Source: RGIG8050 sp045588915
GTDB lineage: Bacteria > Bacillota > Clostridia > Christensenellales > UBA1242
Assembly: GCA_045588915.1 (NCBI GenBank)
Contig: JAZNFA010000003.1
Coordinates: 1 to 64,000 of the forward strand
Reading direction: 5' to 3'
Length of the DNA: 64,000 nt
Positions 1 to 7,886 of this stretch are shown piece by piece. The notes beneath the pieces were generated by a model. The model saw nothing but the letters and a program-made list of their open reading frames with translations. It was not told the DNA's origin and did not search any database. How positions within the stretch are numbered: position 1 is the stretch's first letter; each line of letters opens with the position of its first letter. The position numbers and the translations under genes were made by a program.

Positions 1-372
1 TTTAGTTATTTCAGAGATTAATTTAATTAGATCAGAAAAATTATCTAAAATATAATCCATTGATGAATAAAGTATATTAAATTTATCTTCTGAATAATAA
101 TCCATTTCATATCCAACTATACTTTTTGTATCTAGATAATTTTCATAGTATATATCATGTATTTTACACAAATTAGCACTATCAATTTTTTTTAATTCTT
201 CTAGTATTTTAATAATTATATCTATTTGCCAACGATTATGTCTAGTTAATAATTTAAAACATCTATCCATATTACGATAAACAACCCCAACAGTTCCACT
301 GCCAATAATGTTATCATCAGATAAATTAAACGTCTTATTTTTATTATTTCTGGTAAATACCTTTATATCCAT
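1..372 (-). CDS. Protein-kinase-like protein, 3' part outside the window
   Basis: The frame is open from an ATG at 372 to the left edge (124 codons), so the C-terminus is missing. A good Shine-Dalgarno (AAGGGATGG) lies just upstream. Around residues 23-32 the sequence IIGSGTVGVVY looks like the glycine-rich phosphate loop of protein-kinase folds. It is followed about ten residues later by CFKLL, where the ATP-binding lysine would sit. The rest is hydrophilic and Lys/Asn/Ile rich. The catalytic loop (HxD) and DFG would be outside the window, so activity cannot be judged. It could also be an aminoglycoside-phosphotransferase-type kinase. Confidence 0.55.
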   Translation of the reverse strand, partial: MDIKVFTRNNKNKTFNLSDDNIIGSGTVGVVYRNMDRCFKLLTRHNRWQIDIIIKILEELKKIDSANLCKIHDIYYENYLDTKSIVGYEMDYYSEDKFNILYSSMDYILDNFSDLIKLISEITK

Positions 373-557
373 TATTCCATCCCTTTTTTAAGTATTAAAT
401 TAAAACTAATCTCTTTTTATTTAAATTTCATTCCACTTTTTCAAAGTACTTTAACACATTTTCATTTAAATATCAACATTACACACATATATTTATAATA
501 GATAACAAAATTCTTAAAACCAAAAAAAACAAACCATAAGGTCTGTTTAATTTTAAA

Positions 558-631
558 TGGAGGGGGTGATGGGAAACGGACCCACGTTATGAGCGTGGAA
601 GGCTGGAGTTCTACCATTGAACTACACCCGC
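558..631 (-). tRNA. tRNA-Gly(UCC)-like gene, degenerate
   Basis: The 5' half is a normal tRNA-Gly: acceptor GCGGGTG, D-stem GTTC/GAAC, anticodon TCC at 597-599, with CCA encoded. The 3' half is damaged. There is a C-C mismatch at acceptor pair 2-71, and the two outer anticodon-stem pairs are mismatched (CCAGC against GCTCA). The T-loop reads TCCGTTT, losing T55 and A58. It may be a decaying copy or an integration scar; a functional but aberrant tRNA is possible. Confidence 0.6.
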
Positions 632-700
632 AAACAACTCAATATAACACAGTATTTTATAAATATCAATCAAAACTTTACCAGCTTAGGAATTAAAATA

Positions 701-729
701 TTGACAATGGCTAAAATTTGTTTAATAAT
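701..729 (+). promoter_or_regulatory. Promoter of ffh
   Basis: TTGACA at 701-706, a 17-nt spacer, then AATAAT at 724-729. The predicted start lies about 14 nt before the ffh TTG codon, leaving room for its Shine-Dalgarno. Confidence 0.75.
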
Positions 730-749
730 ACTTTTGAGCGAGGTTTGAT

Positions 750-2072
750 TTGGCATTTTCAAGTTTGACGGAAAAATTTAAGCATATCTTTGCGAAGCTA
801 ACGCGAAGTGGTAAACTCACAGACTTAGAGATTAAGGCTGCGATGCGTGAGATAAAATTAGCATTACTTGAAGCCGACGTTAATATTGCCGTCGTCAAAG
901 ATTTTATTGCCAAGACATCAGAAAAATGTTCTGGCGAAACCGTAATGCAATCTTTAACGCCAGGTCAACAAATTATTAAAATTGTTCACGAACAAATGAC
1001 AGAACTACTTGGCGGTGGCAACGCTAAACTTAACATTGCACCAAAACCACCAACTGTCATTATGATGGTCGGTTTACAAGGTGCTGGTAAAACAACCTTT
1101 TGTGGTAAATTAGGTCAACTATTAAAAGGTCAAGGCAAACGTGTTTTACTTGTTGCTGATGATATCTATCGCCCTGCTGCGATTGAACAACTAAAAGTTG
1201 TTGCTGGACAAGCTGGTGTCGCTTTCTTTGAAGATGGTAACAAAGATGCCGTAAAAATTGCCAAAAATGGTATCAAACACGCTTTATCAAATAATTTAGA
1301 TACGGTGATTATTGATACGGCTGGCCGTTTACATATTGATGATAATTTAATGCAAGAGTTAACTGCGATTAAAAAGGCAGTCAACCCTGCTGAAATTTTA
1401 TTAACTGTTGATGCGATGACCGGTCAAGATGCAGTCAATGTAGCTAAAGAATTTAACGAGCAGCTTGACATCACTGGTGTCGTTTTAACTAAACTAGACG
1501 GTGATACTCGTGGTGGTGCTGCAATGTCGATTCGCTACGTTACCGGTAAACCTATCAAATACAGTGGGACTGGTGAAAAGATGGGTGACATTGAACCATT
1601 CCACCCTGACCGTATTGCACGTCGTATTCTTGGTATGGGCGACGTCTTGTCTATCATTGAAAAAGCTCAATCTGTGATTACTGAAAATGAAATGAAACGT
1701 ATGGAAGAAAATTTCCGTCGTAATGCTTTTACGTTGGAAGATTTCTTACAACAATACGATAACCTAGCCAAAATGGGTAACCTTGACGATATTCTCGAAA
1801 ACTTTGGCGGCGCAATGGGTGGTCGTGTAAAGTTCGGTAAAATTGATAAACAAACAATGGCTCGTAACAAAGCAATTATTCAATCAATGACGATGGAAGA
1901 ACGCACCAACCCTGATATTATTAAATTCAGTCGTAAACAGCGTATCGCTCAAGGCAGTGGCACTTCGGTACAAGCCATCAATCAATTGTTAAAACAATTC
2001 GAACAAGGTAAACAAATAATGAAACAATTTGGTGGTAAAATGGGTGGCAAAATGATGCGCCGTTTCCGTTAA
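750..2072 (+). CDS. ffh: Signal recognition particle protein Ffh (SRP54)
   Basis: GTPase subunit of the SRP, which binds signal sequences as they leave the ribosome and hands them to FtsY at the membrane. The 440 residues match the usual size. In order: helical N domain, G domain with P-loop GLQGAGKTT (about 108-116), DTAGR (about 190) and TKLDGDTRGG (about 247-256), then the M domain ending in a Met/Gly/Lys-rich tail typical of the RNA- and signal-binding region. The start is TTG at 750, preceded by AGCGAGG; translation from there gives the standard MAFSSLTEKF N-terminus. It heads an apparent operon with rpsP, khpA and a small membrane protein. Confidence 0.97.
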   Translation: MAFSSLTEKFKHIFAKLTRSGKLTDLEIKAAMREIKLALLEADVNIAVVKDFIAKTSEKCSGETVMQSLTPGQQIIKIVHEQMTELLGGGNAKLNIAPKPPTVIMMVGLQGAGKTTFCGKLGQLLKGQGKRVLLVADDIYRPAAIEQLKVVAGQAGVAFFEDGNKDAVKIAKNGIKHALSNNLDTVIIDTAGRLHIDDNLMQELTAIKKAVNPAEILLTVDAMTGQDAVNVAKEFNEQLDITGVVLTKLDGDTRGGAAMSIRYVTGKPIKYSGTGEKMGDIEPFHPDRIARRILGMGDVLSIIEKAQSVITENEMKRMEENFRRNAFTLEDFLQQYDNLAKMGNLDDILENFGGAMGGRVKFGKIDKQTMARNKAIIQSMTMEERTNPDIIKFSRKQRIAQGSGTSVQAINQLLKQFEQGKQIMKQFGGKMGGKMMRRFR

Positions 2073-2086
2073 ACAACATCAATAAA

Positions 2087-2118
2087 TTGGGCGTTCCCAT
2101 TCGGGTTGTAAGTCCCAA
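2087..2118 (+). other. Hairpin in the ffh-rpsP intergenic RNA
   Basis: Outer stem TTGGG (2087-2091) with CCCAA (2114-2118); inner stem CCC (2096-2098) with GGG (2102-2104). There is no T-run, so it is not a terminator. It may be a processing or translational control site ahead of the strong rpsP ribosome-binding site AGGAGGAGG. No known leader family was recognised. Confidence 0.35.
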
Positions 2119-2153
2119 AAATAAAATCAACAAAAGGAGGAGGAAAAAACAGC

Positions 2154-2471
2154 ATGGCAGTTAAGATTCGACTGACAAGATTAGGTGATAAAGGTAATCC
2201 TTTTTACCGTGTAGTTGCAGCCGACGGTCGTTGCCCACGTGATGGCAAATTCTTAGAAGTGATTGGAACATACAATCCATTGACTGAACCAGCAGAAGTT
2301 AAAATCGACAAAGATTTAGCACAAAACTGGTTAAACAATGGCGCTACCCCAACACCGACCGCGAAGAAAGTATTGGAAATGGCTGGCGTTTTGAAACCGA
2401 CTAAGTACACCCCAAGTGCAAATCGAGTTAAAAAGAACCAAAAACCAGAAACGACAGAAGAAAAAAAATAA
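2154..2471 (+). CDS. rpsP: 30S ribosomal protein S16
   Basis: Small-subunit protein that stabilises the 16S 5' domain. The N-terminus MAVKIRLTRLGDKGNPFYRVVAADGR-type block is the S16 signature, followed by FLEVIGTYNP. The 105 residues include a short Lys/Glu-rich C-terminal tail beyond the usual core of about 85. A strong Shine-Dalgarno (AGGAGGAGG, 2136-2144) fixes the ATG. It sits between ffh and khpA, the common Bacillota order. Confidence 0.97.
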   Translation: MAVKIRLTRLGDKGNPFYRVVAADGRCPRDGKFLEVIGTYNPLTEPAEVKIDKDLAQNWLNNGATPTPTAKKVLEMAGVLKPTKYTPSANRVKKNQKPETTEEKK

Positions 2472-2490
2472 AAAAGGAATATAAATAAAA

Positions 2491-2763
2491 ATGAAACAAG
2501 TTATTGAACTAATTGTTAAAAGTTTAGTTGAAAATCCTGACGCAGTAGTGTTAGAAGACGTAATCGACGGCGACAACGTAACTGTTAAAGTTAAAGTTGC
2601 TGATGGCGATATGGGCCGTGTCATTGGTAAAGGTGGTGCAACTGTAACAGCAATTCGTACCATCTTAAAAAATTGTAACAGCCGTGATGGCAAACGTTAC
2701 TTCATCCAAATCGGCGATGAAGTTCGCGCATTGCGTAAAGAAGTAAAAGATGCAAGTTATTAA
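2491..2763 (+). CDS. khpA: KH-domain RNA-binding protein KhpA
   Basis: A 90-residue single type-II KH domain. The GxxG RNA-binding loop is seen as GRVIGKGG near residue 42, after the VKVKVADGDM strand. KhpA-like proteins bind RNA broadly and affect cell division and ribosome biogenesis, usually with KhpB. It is 19 nt downstream of rpsP with its own Shine-Dalgarno (AAAGGAA) and sits in the standard rpsP-khpA pair. The rimM and trmD genes that often follow are absent here. Confidence 0.93.
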   Translation: MKQVIELIVKSLVENPDAVVLEDVIDGDNVTVKVKVADGDMGRVIGKGGATVTAIRTILKNCNSRDGKRYFIQIGDEVRALRKEVKDASY

Positions 2764-2801
2764 GCAACCTGCATATACATAAACAAAAGGAGAAAAATAA
2801 A

Positions 2802-3026
2802 ATGGCAAAAAAAGGTAAAGATTACTTTGGATTAAGTTTCATCGTTAGTTTAATCTTAGCGATTATCCCAGTAACATCTTGGATTTGTGGTGCAGTAACC
2901 CGTTTCCAAGAAGGTAAAATTGTTGCTGGTATCATTCGTTTAATTTTCGGTTGGAACATTATCTGGATTTTAGACATCATCTTTATGTTAGTTAACCGTC
3001 AAATTTTCCGTTTATTAAACGTTTAA
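2802..3026 (+). CDS. Small two-helix membrane protein
   Basis: A 74-residue protein with a Lys-rich start (MAKKGKDYF) and two hydrophobic segments (about 11-30 and 45-65), separated by a short loop with RFQEGK. It has a clear Shine-Dalgarno (AAAAGGAGAAA) and lies 39 nt after khpA, ending just before a terminator, so it is probably the last gene of the ffh operon. No family was recognised. Size and topology resemble small stress-type membrane proteins, but no diagnostic motif is present. Confidence 0.75.
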   Translation: MAKKGKDYFGLSFIVSLILAIIPVTSWICGAVTRFQEGKIVAGIIRLIFGWNIIWILDIIFMLVNRQIFRLLNV

Positions 3027-3054
3027 TTGACAAACAAAAATGCCAAACAAAAAG

Positions 3055-3079
3055 ACTGCTCGCTTTGGGCAGTTTTTTT
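3055..3079 (+). terminator. Intrinsic terminator of the ffh-rpsP-khpA operon
   Basis: Stem ACTGCTC/GGGCAGT (7 pairs, one G-T), loop GCTTT, followed by seven T. It separates the operon from ung. Confidence 0.85.
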
Positions 3080-3080
3080 A

Positions 3081-3089
3081 TGTTATAAT
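3081..3089 (+). promoter_or_regulatory. Extended -10 promoter of ung, leaderless
   Basis: TGTTATAAT is a perfect extended -10 (TG-n-TATAAT). Only 5 nt separate it from the ung ATG at 3095, so the transcript should begin at or next to the start codon. No clear -35 and no Shine-Dalgarno. Confidence 0.7.
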
Positions 3090-3094
3090 AACCT

Positions 3095-3763
3095 ATGCAA
3101 CCATTAGGTGGCGGCTGGGACGAGTTATTAGCACCTTTATTTACGGATGAACGTTATACCAAAATCCGTAATTTTTTAAAATACGAATATACAACACAAA
3201 CCATCTACCCCAGTATGTACGACTTATATAATTGTTTTCGCCTAACACCCGTTGACCAAATTAAATGCGTCATACTCGGACAAGACCCTTACCACGAACC
3301 AAATCAAGCTCACGGGTTATGTTTTTCGGTTAAACCTGGCGTACCACTACCTCCATCATTACAAAATATTTACAAAGAAATTCAAACTGACCTCAACATC
3401 AAACAACCGAATTGTGGTGACTTGACTAAATGGGCAAAACAAGGCGTGCTTTTATTAAACACTACTCTTTCAGTCCGTGCGCACCAAGCTAATTCACACG
3501 CCAACTGTGGCTGGGGATGGTTTACCGACAATGTTATCCAACTAATCAGTAAACACACAGAACATACCGTCTTTTTACTTTGGGGCAGTAACGCACGCAG
3601 CAAAGTTCCACTCATTGATAAAACCAAGCATCTAGTTTTAGAATGCGCTCACCCCTCACCTTTATCAGCATATCGTGGCTTCTTTGGTTGCCGACATTTT
3701 TCACGCACAAATGATTATTTAATTGCCAATCAAAAAACACCAATCGACTGGAATTTACAATAA
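3095..3763 (+). CDS. ung: Uracil-DNA glycosylase, family 1
   Basis: Removes uracil from DNA by cleaving the N-glycosidic bond, the first step of base excision repair. The 222 residues are the usual length. The catalytic water-activating motif GQDPYH is at about residues 65-70, followed by HGLCFSV. The DNA-intercalating leucine loop appears as HPSPLSAYRGFFGCRHF near residues 187-203. It directly follows the ffh-operon terminator and has its own extended -10 promoter with essentially no 5' leader. Confidence 0.97.
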   Translation: MQPLGGGWDELLAPLFTDERYTKIRNFLKYEYTTQTIYPSMYDLYNCFRLTPVDQIKCVILGQDPYHEPNQAHGLCFSVKPGVPLPPSLQNIYKEIQTDLNIKQPNCGDLTKWAKQGVLLLNTTLSVRAHQANSHANCGWGWFTDNVIQLISKHTEHTVFLLWGSNARSKVPLIDKTKHLVLECAHPSPLSAYRGFFGCRHFSRTNDYLIANQKTPIDWNLQ

Positions 3764-4063
3764 TCAAGCTTTAATAAAGCCAATAATATGTTCTTTCCTT
3801 GTAGGCGACAAATTTTCCACAAGAGTATATAGTTCATTATCTAAATGCCAATCCTGAATATCAGCTGAGAAAAAACGTACAACTGGGAAATTACATACCT
3901 CTAAAATTTTTAATAACTTTTCAACCGTCAAAACAATTCGCCCACTTTCTACTTGTGCAATGTATTGTGAACTCATACCAATACGAAAACTTAACTCACG
4001 AGCCGATAGCTTTGCTTGATTGCGTACATACCCAATCCGATTTAAAATTTCTTTAGTATCCAT
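3764..4063 (-). CDS. XRE-family HTH regulator
   Basis: A 99-residue protein with an N-terminal HTH_3 domain: LSARELSFRIGMSSQYIAQVE (about 18-38) is the helix-turn-helix. The C-terminal half ends LSPTRKEHIIGFIKA. It is clearly related to the regulator at 25647-25946 in the integrated element, which shares ...LSARELS..G and the same C-terminal layout. The ATG at 4063 lacks a Shine-Dalgarno and has TAAACT 6 nt upstream, so its mRNA may be leaderless. It converges with ung and diverges from the gene at 4240. Confidence 0.8.
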   Translation of the reverse strand: MDTKEILNRIGYVRNQAKLSARELSFRIGMSSQYIAQVESGRIVLTVEKLLKILEVCNFPVVRFFSADIQDWHLDNELYTLVENLSPTRKEHIIGFIKA

Positions 4064-4164
4064 ACTATCAGTTTAATTGACATCAATCTGCATACTAATC
4101 ACTTACATACATAAATTTTACATAAATTTAAAAAAATGAATACCATTAAACATTAAAAGCAGTT

Positions 4165-4184
4165 ATACTGACTATTATCAGTAT
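4165..4184 (+). promoter_or_regulatory. Inverted repeat over a -10 box, possible operator
   Basis: ATACTGA (4165-4171) and TCAGTAT (4178-4184) form a perfect 7-bp inverted repeat with a 6-nt centre. TATACT overlaps its left arm. It lies between the divergent XRE gene and the gene at 4240, a natural place for autoregulation. Confidence 0.4.
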
Positions 4185-4239
4185 TCAAAGTTAATACTTT
4201 TAATAATTTTTATGTGTCAAATACACAAATGGAGGCAGT

Positions 4240-4620
4240 ATGCACAGTATCAGTCCCGTTATTCAGGCAATCCAATCTGCATTTAGCATTGAGATAGCCA
4301 ACGATTTCCAATTTACCGACCATTCACTTACAGTAACACTACCCAACAAAAAAAAATTAAATATCGTTGTCCCTTTAATCGTTGCCCCCACGCAACCACT
4401 CACTCAACCATTTTTTCGGTCATCAAAAAAACCACACACTTACCACTACTTACATCAAAACGAAAAAATTTTACCAGCACGACTCACATTGCAAAGCATC
4501 GAAGACTGCCGTTCCTATGTGGACGATATTTGTCAAACAATGCTCAATGCAAATATGCGCGATAACGAAATTACTTTCTCTGACGGCAGCGTCTACTTAA
4601 TCATCATCAAAGCTCATTGA
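4240..4620 (+). CDS. Hypothetical protein
   Basis: A 126-residue soluble protein that I do not recognise. The first 45 residues alternate helix and strand (IQAIQSAFSIEIA... SLTVTLPNKKKLNIVVPLIV), followed by a Pro/His-rich linker and an acidic C-terminal helix-strand region. The start has a clear Shine-Dalgarno (GGAGG, 7 nt before ATG), unlike many neighbours. It ends in TGA, confirming that TGA is a stop in this host. Its position opposite an XRE regulator suggests shared control. Confidence 0.65.
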   Translation: MHSISPVIQAIQSAFSIEIANDFQFTDHSLTVTLPNKKKLNIVVPLIVAPTQPLTQPFFRSSKKPHTYHYLHQNEKILPARLTLQSIEDCRSYVDDICQTMLNANMRDNEITFSDGSVYLIIIKAH

Positions 4621-4679
4621 AAAGTTTCACAAGAAACTTGCCTAAGTTGCCATTTATCAGTTATACTGTCAATAGTTTT

Positions 4680-4755
4680 GTCAGTGTGGCGGAATGGCAT
4701 ACGCGCTGGTCTTAGGAACCAGTTTCTGCAGGTTCAAGTCCTGTCACTGACACCA
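4680..4755 (+). tRNA. tRNA-Leu(UAG) with a 5-nt variable region
   Basis: Perfect seven-pair acceptor (GTCAGTG/CACTGAC), D-stem GCG/CGC with Leu-type D-loop, anticodon stem CTGGT/ACCAG, loop CTTAGGA with anticodon TAG at 4713-4715, variable region TTTCT, T-arm GCAGG/CCTGT with loop TTCAAGT, A73 and encoded CCA. At 76 nt it has class I length. Bacterial tRNA-Leu normally carries a long variable arm. Promoter: TTGCCT (4638-4643), 18 nt, TATACT (4662-4667). Confidence 0.93.
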
Positions 4756-4762
4756 ATAAAAA

Positions 4763-4785
4763 AACTGCGTCATTTACACGCAGTT
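4763..4785 (+). terminator. Terminator after tRNA-Leu(UAG)
   Basis: Stem AACTGCGT/ACGCAGTT with a 7-nt loop and T-run on one side, A-run on the other. It can serve both the tRNA and the convergent gene ending at 4797. Confidence 0.85.
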
Positions 4786-4796
4786 TTTTATTATTA

Positions 4797-5621
4797 TCAA
4801 TAAAGCATTTCAATTGGTTTAATTTTATTATTTTCAATATTACAATGTTTTAATTTTACTTTTGTTGCTGAGTCAATTGCACGTCCAAGCACAATCAGTG
4901 AGGAACGATTTACATCTTCCAATAAGCAAGTTTCTTTATCGCCATATGCACATTTTAAAGTTTGATGATTTACGATCACAGCTTGATTTTGAATATTGTC
5001 TTTTGCAAAATCACAAATTGGCAACTGTGAACGTTCACGTAAAAAACGAATAACCTCCTTATAACTAACAGATGGAGCTTCAGTTTTACCAAAATTATCA
5101 GCTAACCTTCCACGTACTAATGAAAATTCATACAAATTCCAGTTTTTTATTTTAACTGTTTCTAACTCTTTTGACATTTTTAACAAGTAAGCCATATTTT
5201 CCAAGCACACAACAGTATTAACCTCAACATCCATCTTTGGTTCAACTTTGTTGATATAACCAATCATCTCCGTCAAATATTGAATGTAAGTTTGGCTTTG
5301 TTTGTTATCTTTATCATTTTCAAAATCTAAAGTGAAGGTTAATTTATTTAAATATTTTTTACATTTGTCAAATTTTTCCTTGGTTAAAAAACGTGCATTG
5401 GTAGTTACAGCAGTTTTAAAACCCTTTTCAGAACTAGCCTTTAAAACATTATCAGCATTTTTCATTGCAAACATTTCACCATTAGAAAAACTAATAGCAT
5501 CCACGCCGACTTCTTTTAATCTGTCCATTGTTTGATACATTTGTCCTTCTGGCAATTCTGTTGCTTGTATTGGGTTCTTTTCAAATACATTACCATTGTT
5601 TATTCGCCAACTAATTTTCAT
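4797..5621 (-). CDS. Radical-SAM-fold protein lacking the cluster cysteines
   Basis: A 274-residue protein whose pattern follows the radical SAM barrel, closest by eye to MoaA or viperin-like proteins. After a first strand (MKISWRINNG) come an amphipathic helix, VDAISFSNGEMF where the GGEP motif would be, TAVTTNARFL where the TNG motif would be, and a later LYEFSLVRGR block. The CxxxCxxC loop that binds the 4Fe-4S cluster is absent: the region reads NNGNVFEKNPI. Either the protein has lost SAM chemistry or the resemblance is only to the barrel. It has a Shine-Dalgarno (GAGGATAAT) and converges on the tRNA-Leu terminator. Confidence 0.55.
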   Translation of the reverse strand: MKISWRINNGNVFEKNPIQATELPEGQMYQTMDRLKEVGVDAISFSNGEMFAMKNADNVLKASSEKGFKTAVTTNARFLTKEKFDKCKKYLNKLTFTLDFENDKDNKQSQTYIQYLTEMIGYINKVEPKMDVEVNTVVCLENMAYLLKMSKELETVKIKNWNLYEFSLVRGRLADNFGKTEAPSVSYKEVIRFLRERSQLPICDFAKDNIQNQAVIVNHQTLKCAYGDKETCLLEDVNRSSLIVLGRAIDSATKVKLKHCNIENNKIKPIEMLY

Positions 5622-5693
5622 TATATTATCCTCCTCAATTTCTATTGTTGATAGTAGTCATTTATTCATTCAAAAGTCAATACTCAAATATTA

Positions 5694-6623
5694 TCAACGT
5701 GTCAATGTTTGTTCGTATAATTGAGCTTTACCTTGCAATTTTTGTGCTTTATTAAGTAAACCATCAACACCGTAATTACTCTTTTCCAAATTTATTAAAA
5801 TATCATTGAATATATCTTGACTTGCAACTTCCGCATACAAACTTTCAATCATACAAATTTCACCAAAATCTTTAGTCGAGATTGTTTTCGCTTCCGTTTT
5901 GATGCCTTCCTTGATATTAGATGTATTTACGTGGCCTTCTCTGGTTAAAGGTTGATTTTTCATCATTGACATTAGGTTACCATTTTGACGAACTTCAATT
6001 TGTTTTCCTAAAAACTCATAAACGCCAAGTTGCACAGCTAAAGATTTTTCTTCTTGATTTAATTCACCATTCTTGGTGATAATTCGTTGCACATCTTGAC
6101 TAGACAAACCTAATTTTGCCAAATTACCCTTTATCAACGTCGCATAATTATATTGTAAATTTTGCGTATTTTGATTCATTGCTTTCAATAATTGAGCTAA
6201 TTCGTCAACAACTTCAGTTTCCGGTCCAAACATCTTTCCTTTATAAAGATTACTTTCAAACAAACGATTCAATGTTTCGTAATAATCATTTCTTAAATTT
6301 TTACATTTCTTAACCGAACCTATTTCATCTTTGCTTAATTTCTTAACTTCAAAAACAAGTTTTTCATCCATTTGGCGTTCAATCACAAGCGGCTTATTGA
6401 CATTTGTTTCATTGTGATGTTTTTCTAAATAATTTAATAAACCAAGGTCTACTATTCCAAGCAAAACTACACCAACCATAAATGGCCGCTTAAAACCATT
6501 AACAATATCACGCCCTAATTCTTTTAAATCACATCCCAAATCAGCATAATAATCTTTTGCATTATTTATCTTTTTCAAAACAGAATCAGGGAGATATTTT
6601 ACAAATTTTGCTAATTTATTCAT
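5694..6623 (-). CDS. Hypothetical single-pass membrane protein
   Basis: About 309 residues. An amphipathic, charged N-terminus of about 45 residues is followed by one transmembrane helix (MVGVVLLGIVDLGLLNYL) and a long, helical, Lys/Glu/Gln-rich domain with several Leu heptads. The start is placed at 6623 rather than the upstream in-frame ATG because the promoter TTGATT (6654-6659), 18 nt, TATAAT (6630-6635) lies over that upstream segment; only 6 nt separate the -10 from ATG. No family was recognised. It follows the gene at 6679 in the same direction. Confidence 0.7.
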   Translation of the reverse strand: MNKLAKFVKYLPDSVLKKINNAKDYYADLGCDLKELGRDIVNGFKRPFMVGVVLLGIVDLGLLNYLEKHHNETNVNKPLVIERQMDEKLVFEVKKLSKDEIGSVKKCKNLRNDYYETLNRLFESNLYKGKMFGPETEVVDELAQLLKAMNQNTQNLQYNYATLIKGNLAKLGLSSQDVQRIITKNGELNQEEKSLAVQLGVYEFLGKQIEVRQNGNLMSMMKNQPLTREGHVNTSNIKEGIKTEAKTISTKDFGEICMIESLYAEVASQDIFNDILINLEKSNYGVDGLLNKAQKLQGKAQLYEQTLTR

Positions 6624-6678
6624 AATTTTATTATAGCACTGCAAAATAACAAAAATCAAGAGTGACCTAAAGTCCGTA

Positions 6679-7785
6679 TTATAGAGTTATACTATTAAGT
6701 AAGGTTTCAAAAATTTCAGCCGATTCTGTATTTTCTGCATAATCAAAGAAAAGTATTTCCACAGTAACATCAAACACTTCATAGTCAGAATTTACAAAGA
6801 AATTGTTAAAATATACAGCTGTCACAACAATTGGACTGTAATCAAATTTAAGTTCATAGATTGTTAATGCTATTCCATTTTGGTTTGTGTTTTTACTGTT
6901 GATAATTGCAACATCTGGGTCTTCAGCCGTTCCAGTATTATACAAATCAATAATATCTTCTTCCGTATAAGAAAATTTGTCATAATATCCAAGCTCTATA
7001 CTTGCAACTTCATCGTTATTAAATTCAAAAATATTTATTTCAGGATTCAATGCTTCAAACCCAGCAACCGTTGAAGGCGCAAAACATTGCACAAACTCTT
7101 CATAAAACAAAATATAATTTTCATTCGGCACTACGGCATAATTGTGTGAAATAGTTATATCATTCAATGTAATTTTTAAAACTTTCCTTTTGGTTGAAAC
7201 CACCGAAGTATCAAAACCATTCACCATATCCGGTGTCACATCAAAAAATTCGGTTTGCCCATTACTGTATGTATTTTTAATTTGTAAGTTTTCGTAATTC
7301 AAAACTTCATTTACAACAAAGTTTTCTTTTAAACAAATTCCTGAATCAATAATTTCAGTTTTCACAATGCGTTCAGGTAATATTTTAATATTTAATTTTG
7401 TCGACACTTCACCTGAATAAATTTGACTTGAAACCGTAATATTCACTGTTTGACTATCTGCCACCTTAGAGCTATCAAAACCACTGATTTCATACTTAAT
7501 ATCCGAAATTTTCGAACTAAGTCTTGTCAACGCATAATCTCGTAAAGTCCACTCGGTATTTTCGTCCTTATCAAAATAGACTAAATTTACATAAGTTTCT
7601 GATGGCTCAAATGATTCCCCTACATAGTAGGTTGTTTTTGTTTCAACAAGTTTTGACGTATTAGTATTAAGCGAAACTAACTTATCATCTTCTTGAAAAA
7701 ACCAGTTAATGACGAAATAAGACACAACAGACATCACCACAAAACCTATCAATGCAATACTAATTCTTTTAAATTTATCCTTCAT
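6679..7785 (-). CDS. Membrane-anchored protein with bacterial Ig-like repeats
   Basis: 368 residues. Residues 8-30 are an N-terminal membrane anchor (ISIALIGFVVMSVVSYFVINWFF). The outside part holds two repeats of the Big-type pattern: YYVGESFEPSETYVNL... ISGFDSSKVADSQTVNITV, and VVNEVLNYENLQIKNTYSNG... VNGFDTSVVSTKRKVLKITL. A C-terminal beta-rich region follows. No LPxTG motif or catalytic residues are seen, so a surface or adhesion role is only inferred. The extended -10 TGTTAAGAT ends 7 nt before ATG and there is no Shine-Dalgarno. Confidence 0.7.
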   Translation of the reverse strand: MKDKFKRISIALIGFVVMSVVSYFVINWFFQEDDKLVSLNTNTSKLVETKTTYYVGESFEPSETYVNLVYFDKDENTEWTLRDYALTRLSSKISDIKYEISGFDSSKVADSQTVNITVSSQIYSGEVSTKLNIKILPERIVKTEIIDSGICLKENFVVNEVLNYENLQIKNTYSNGQTEFFDVTPDMVNGFDTSVVSTKRKVLKITLNDITISHNYAVVPNENYILFYEEFVQCFAPSTVAGFEALNPEINIFEFNNDEVASIELGYYDKFSYTEEDIIDLYNTGTAEDPDVAIINSKNTNQNGIALTIYELKFDYSPIVVTAVYFNNFFVNSDYEVFDVTVEILFFDYAENTESAEIFETLLNSITL

Positions 7786-7886
7786 ATAAAATATCTTAAC
7801 ATAGATATGCTGAGATTAAAATAATTTTTAAAAAATTTCAAATTTCAATTGTAGTCAAAAATCTATTTTCATTATACAATCTAAAT

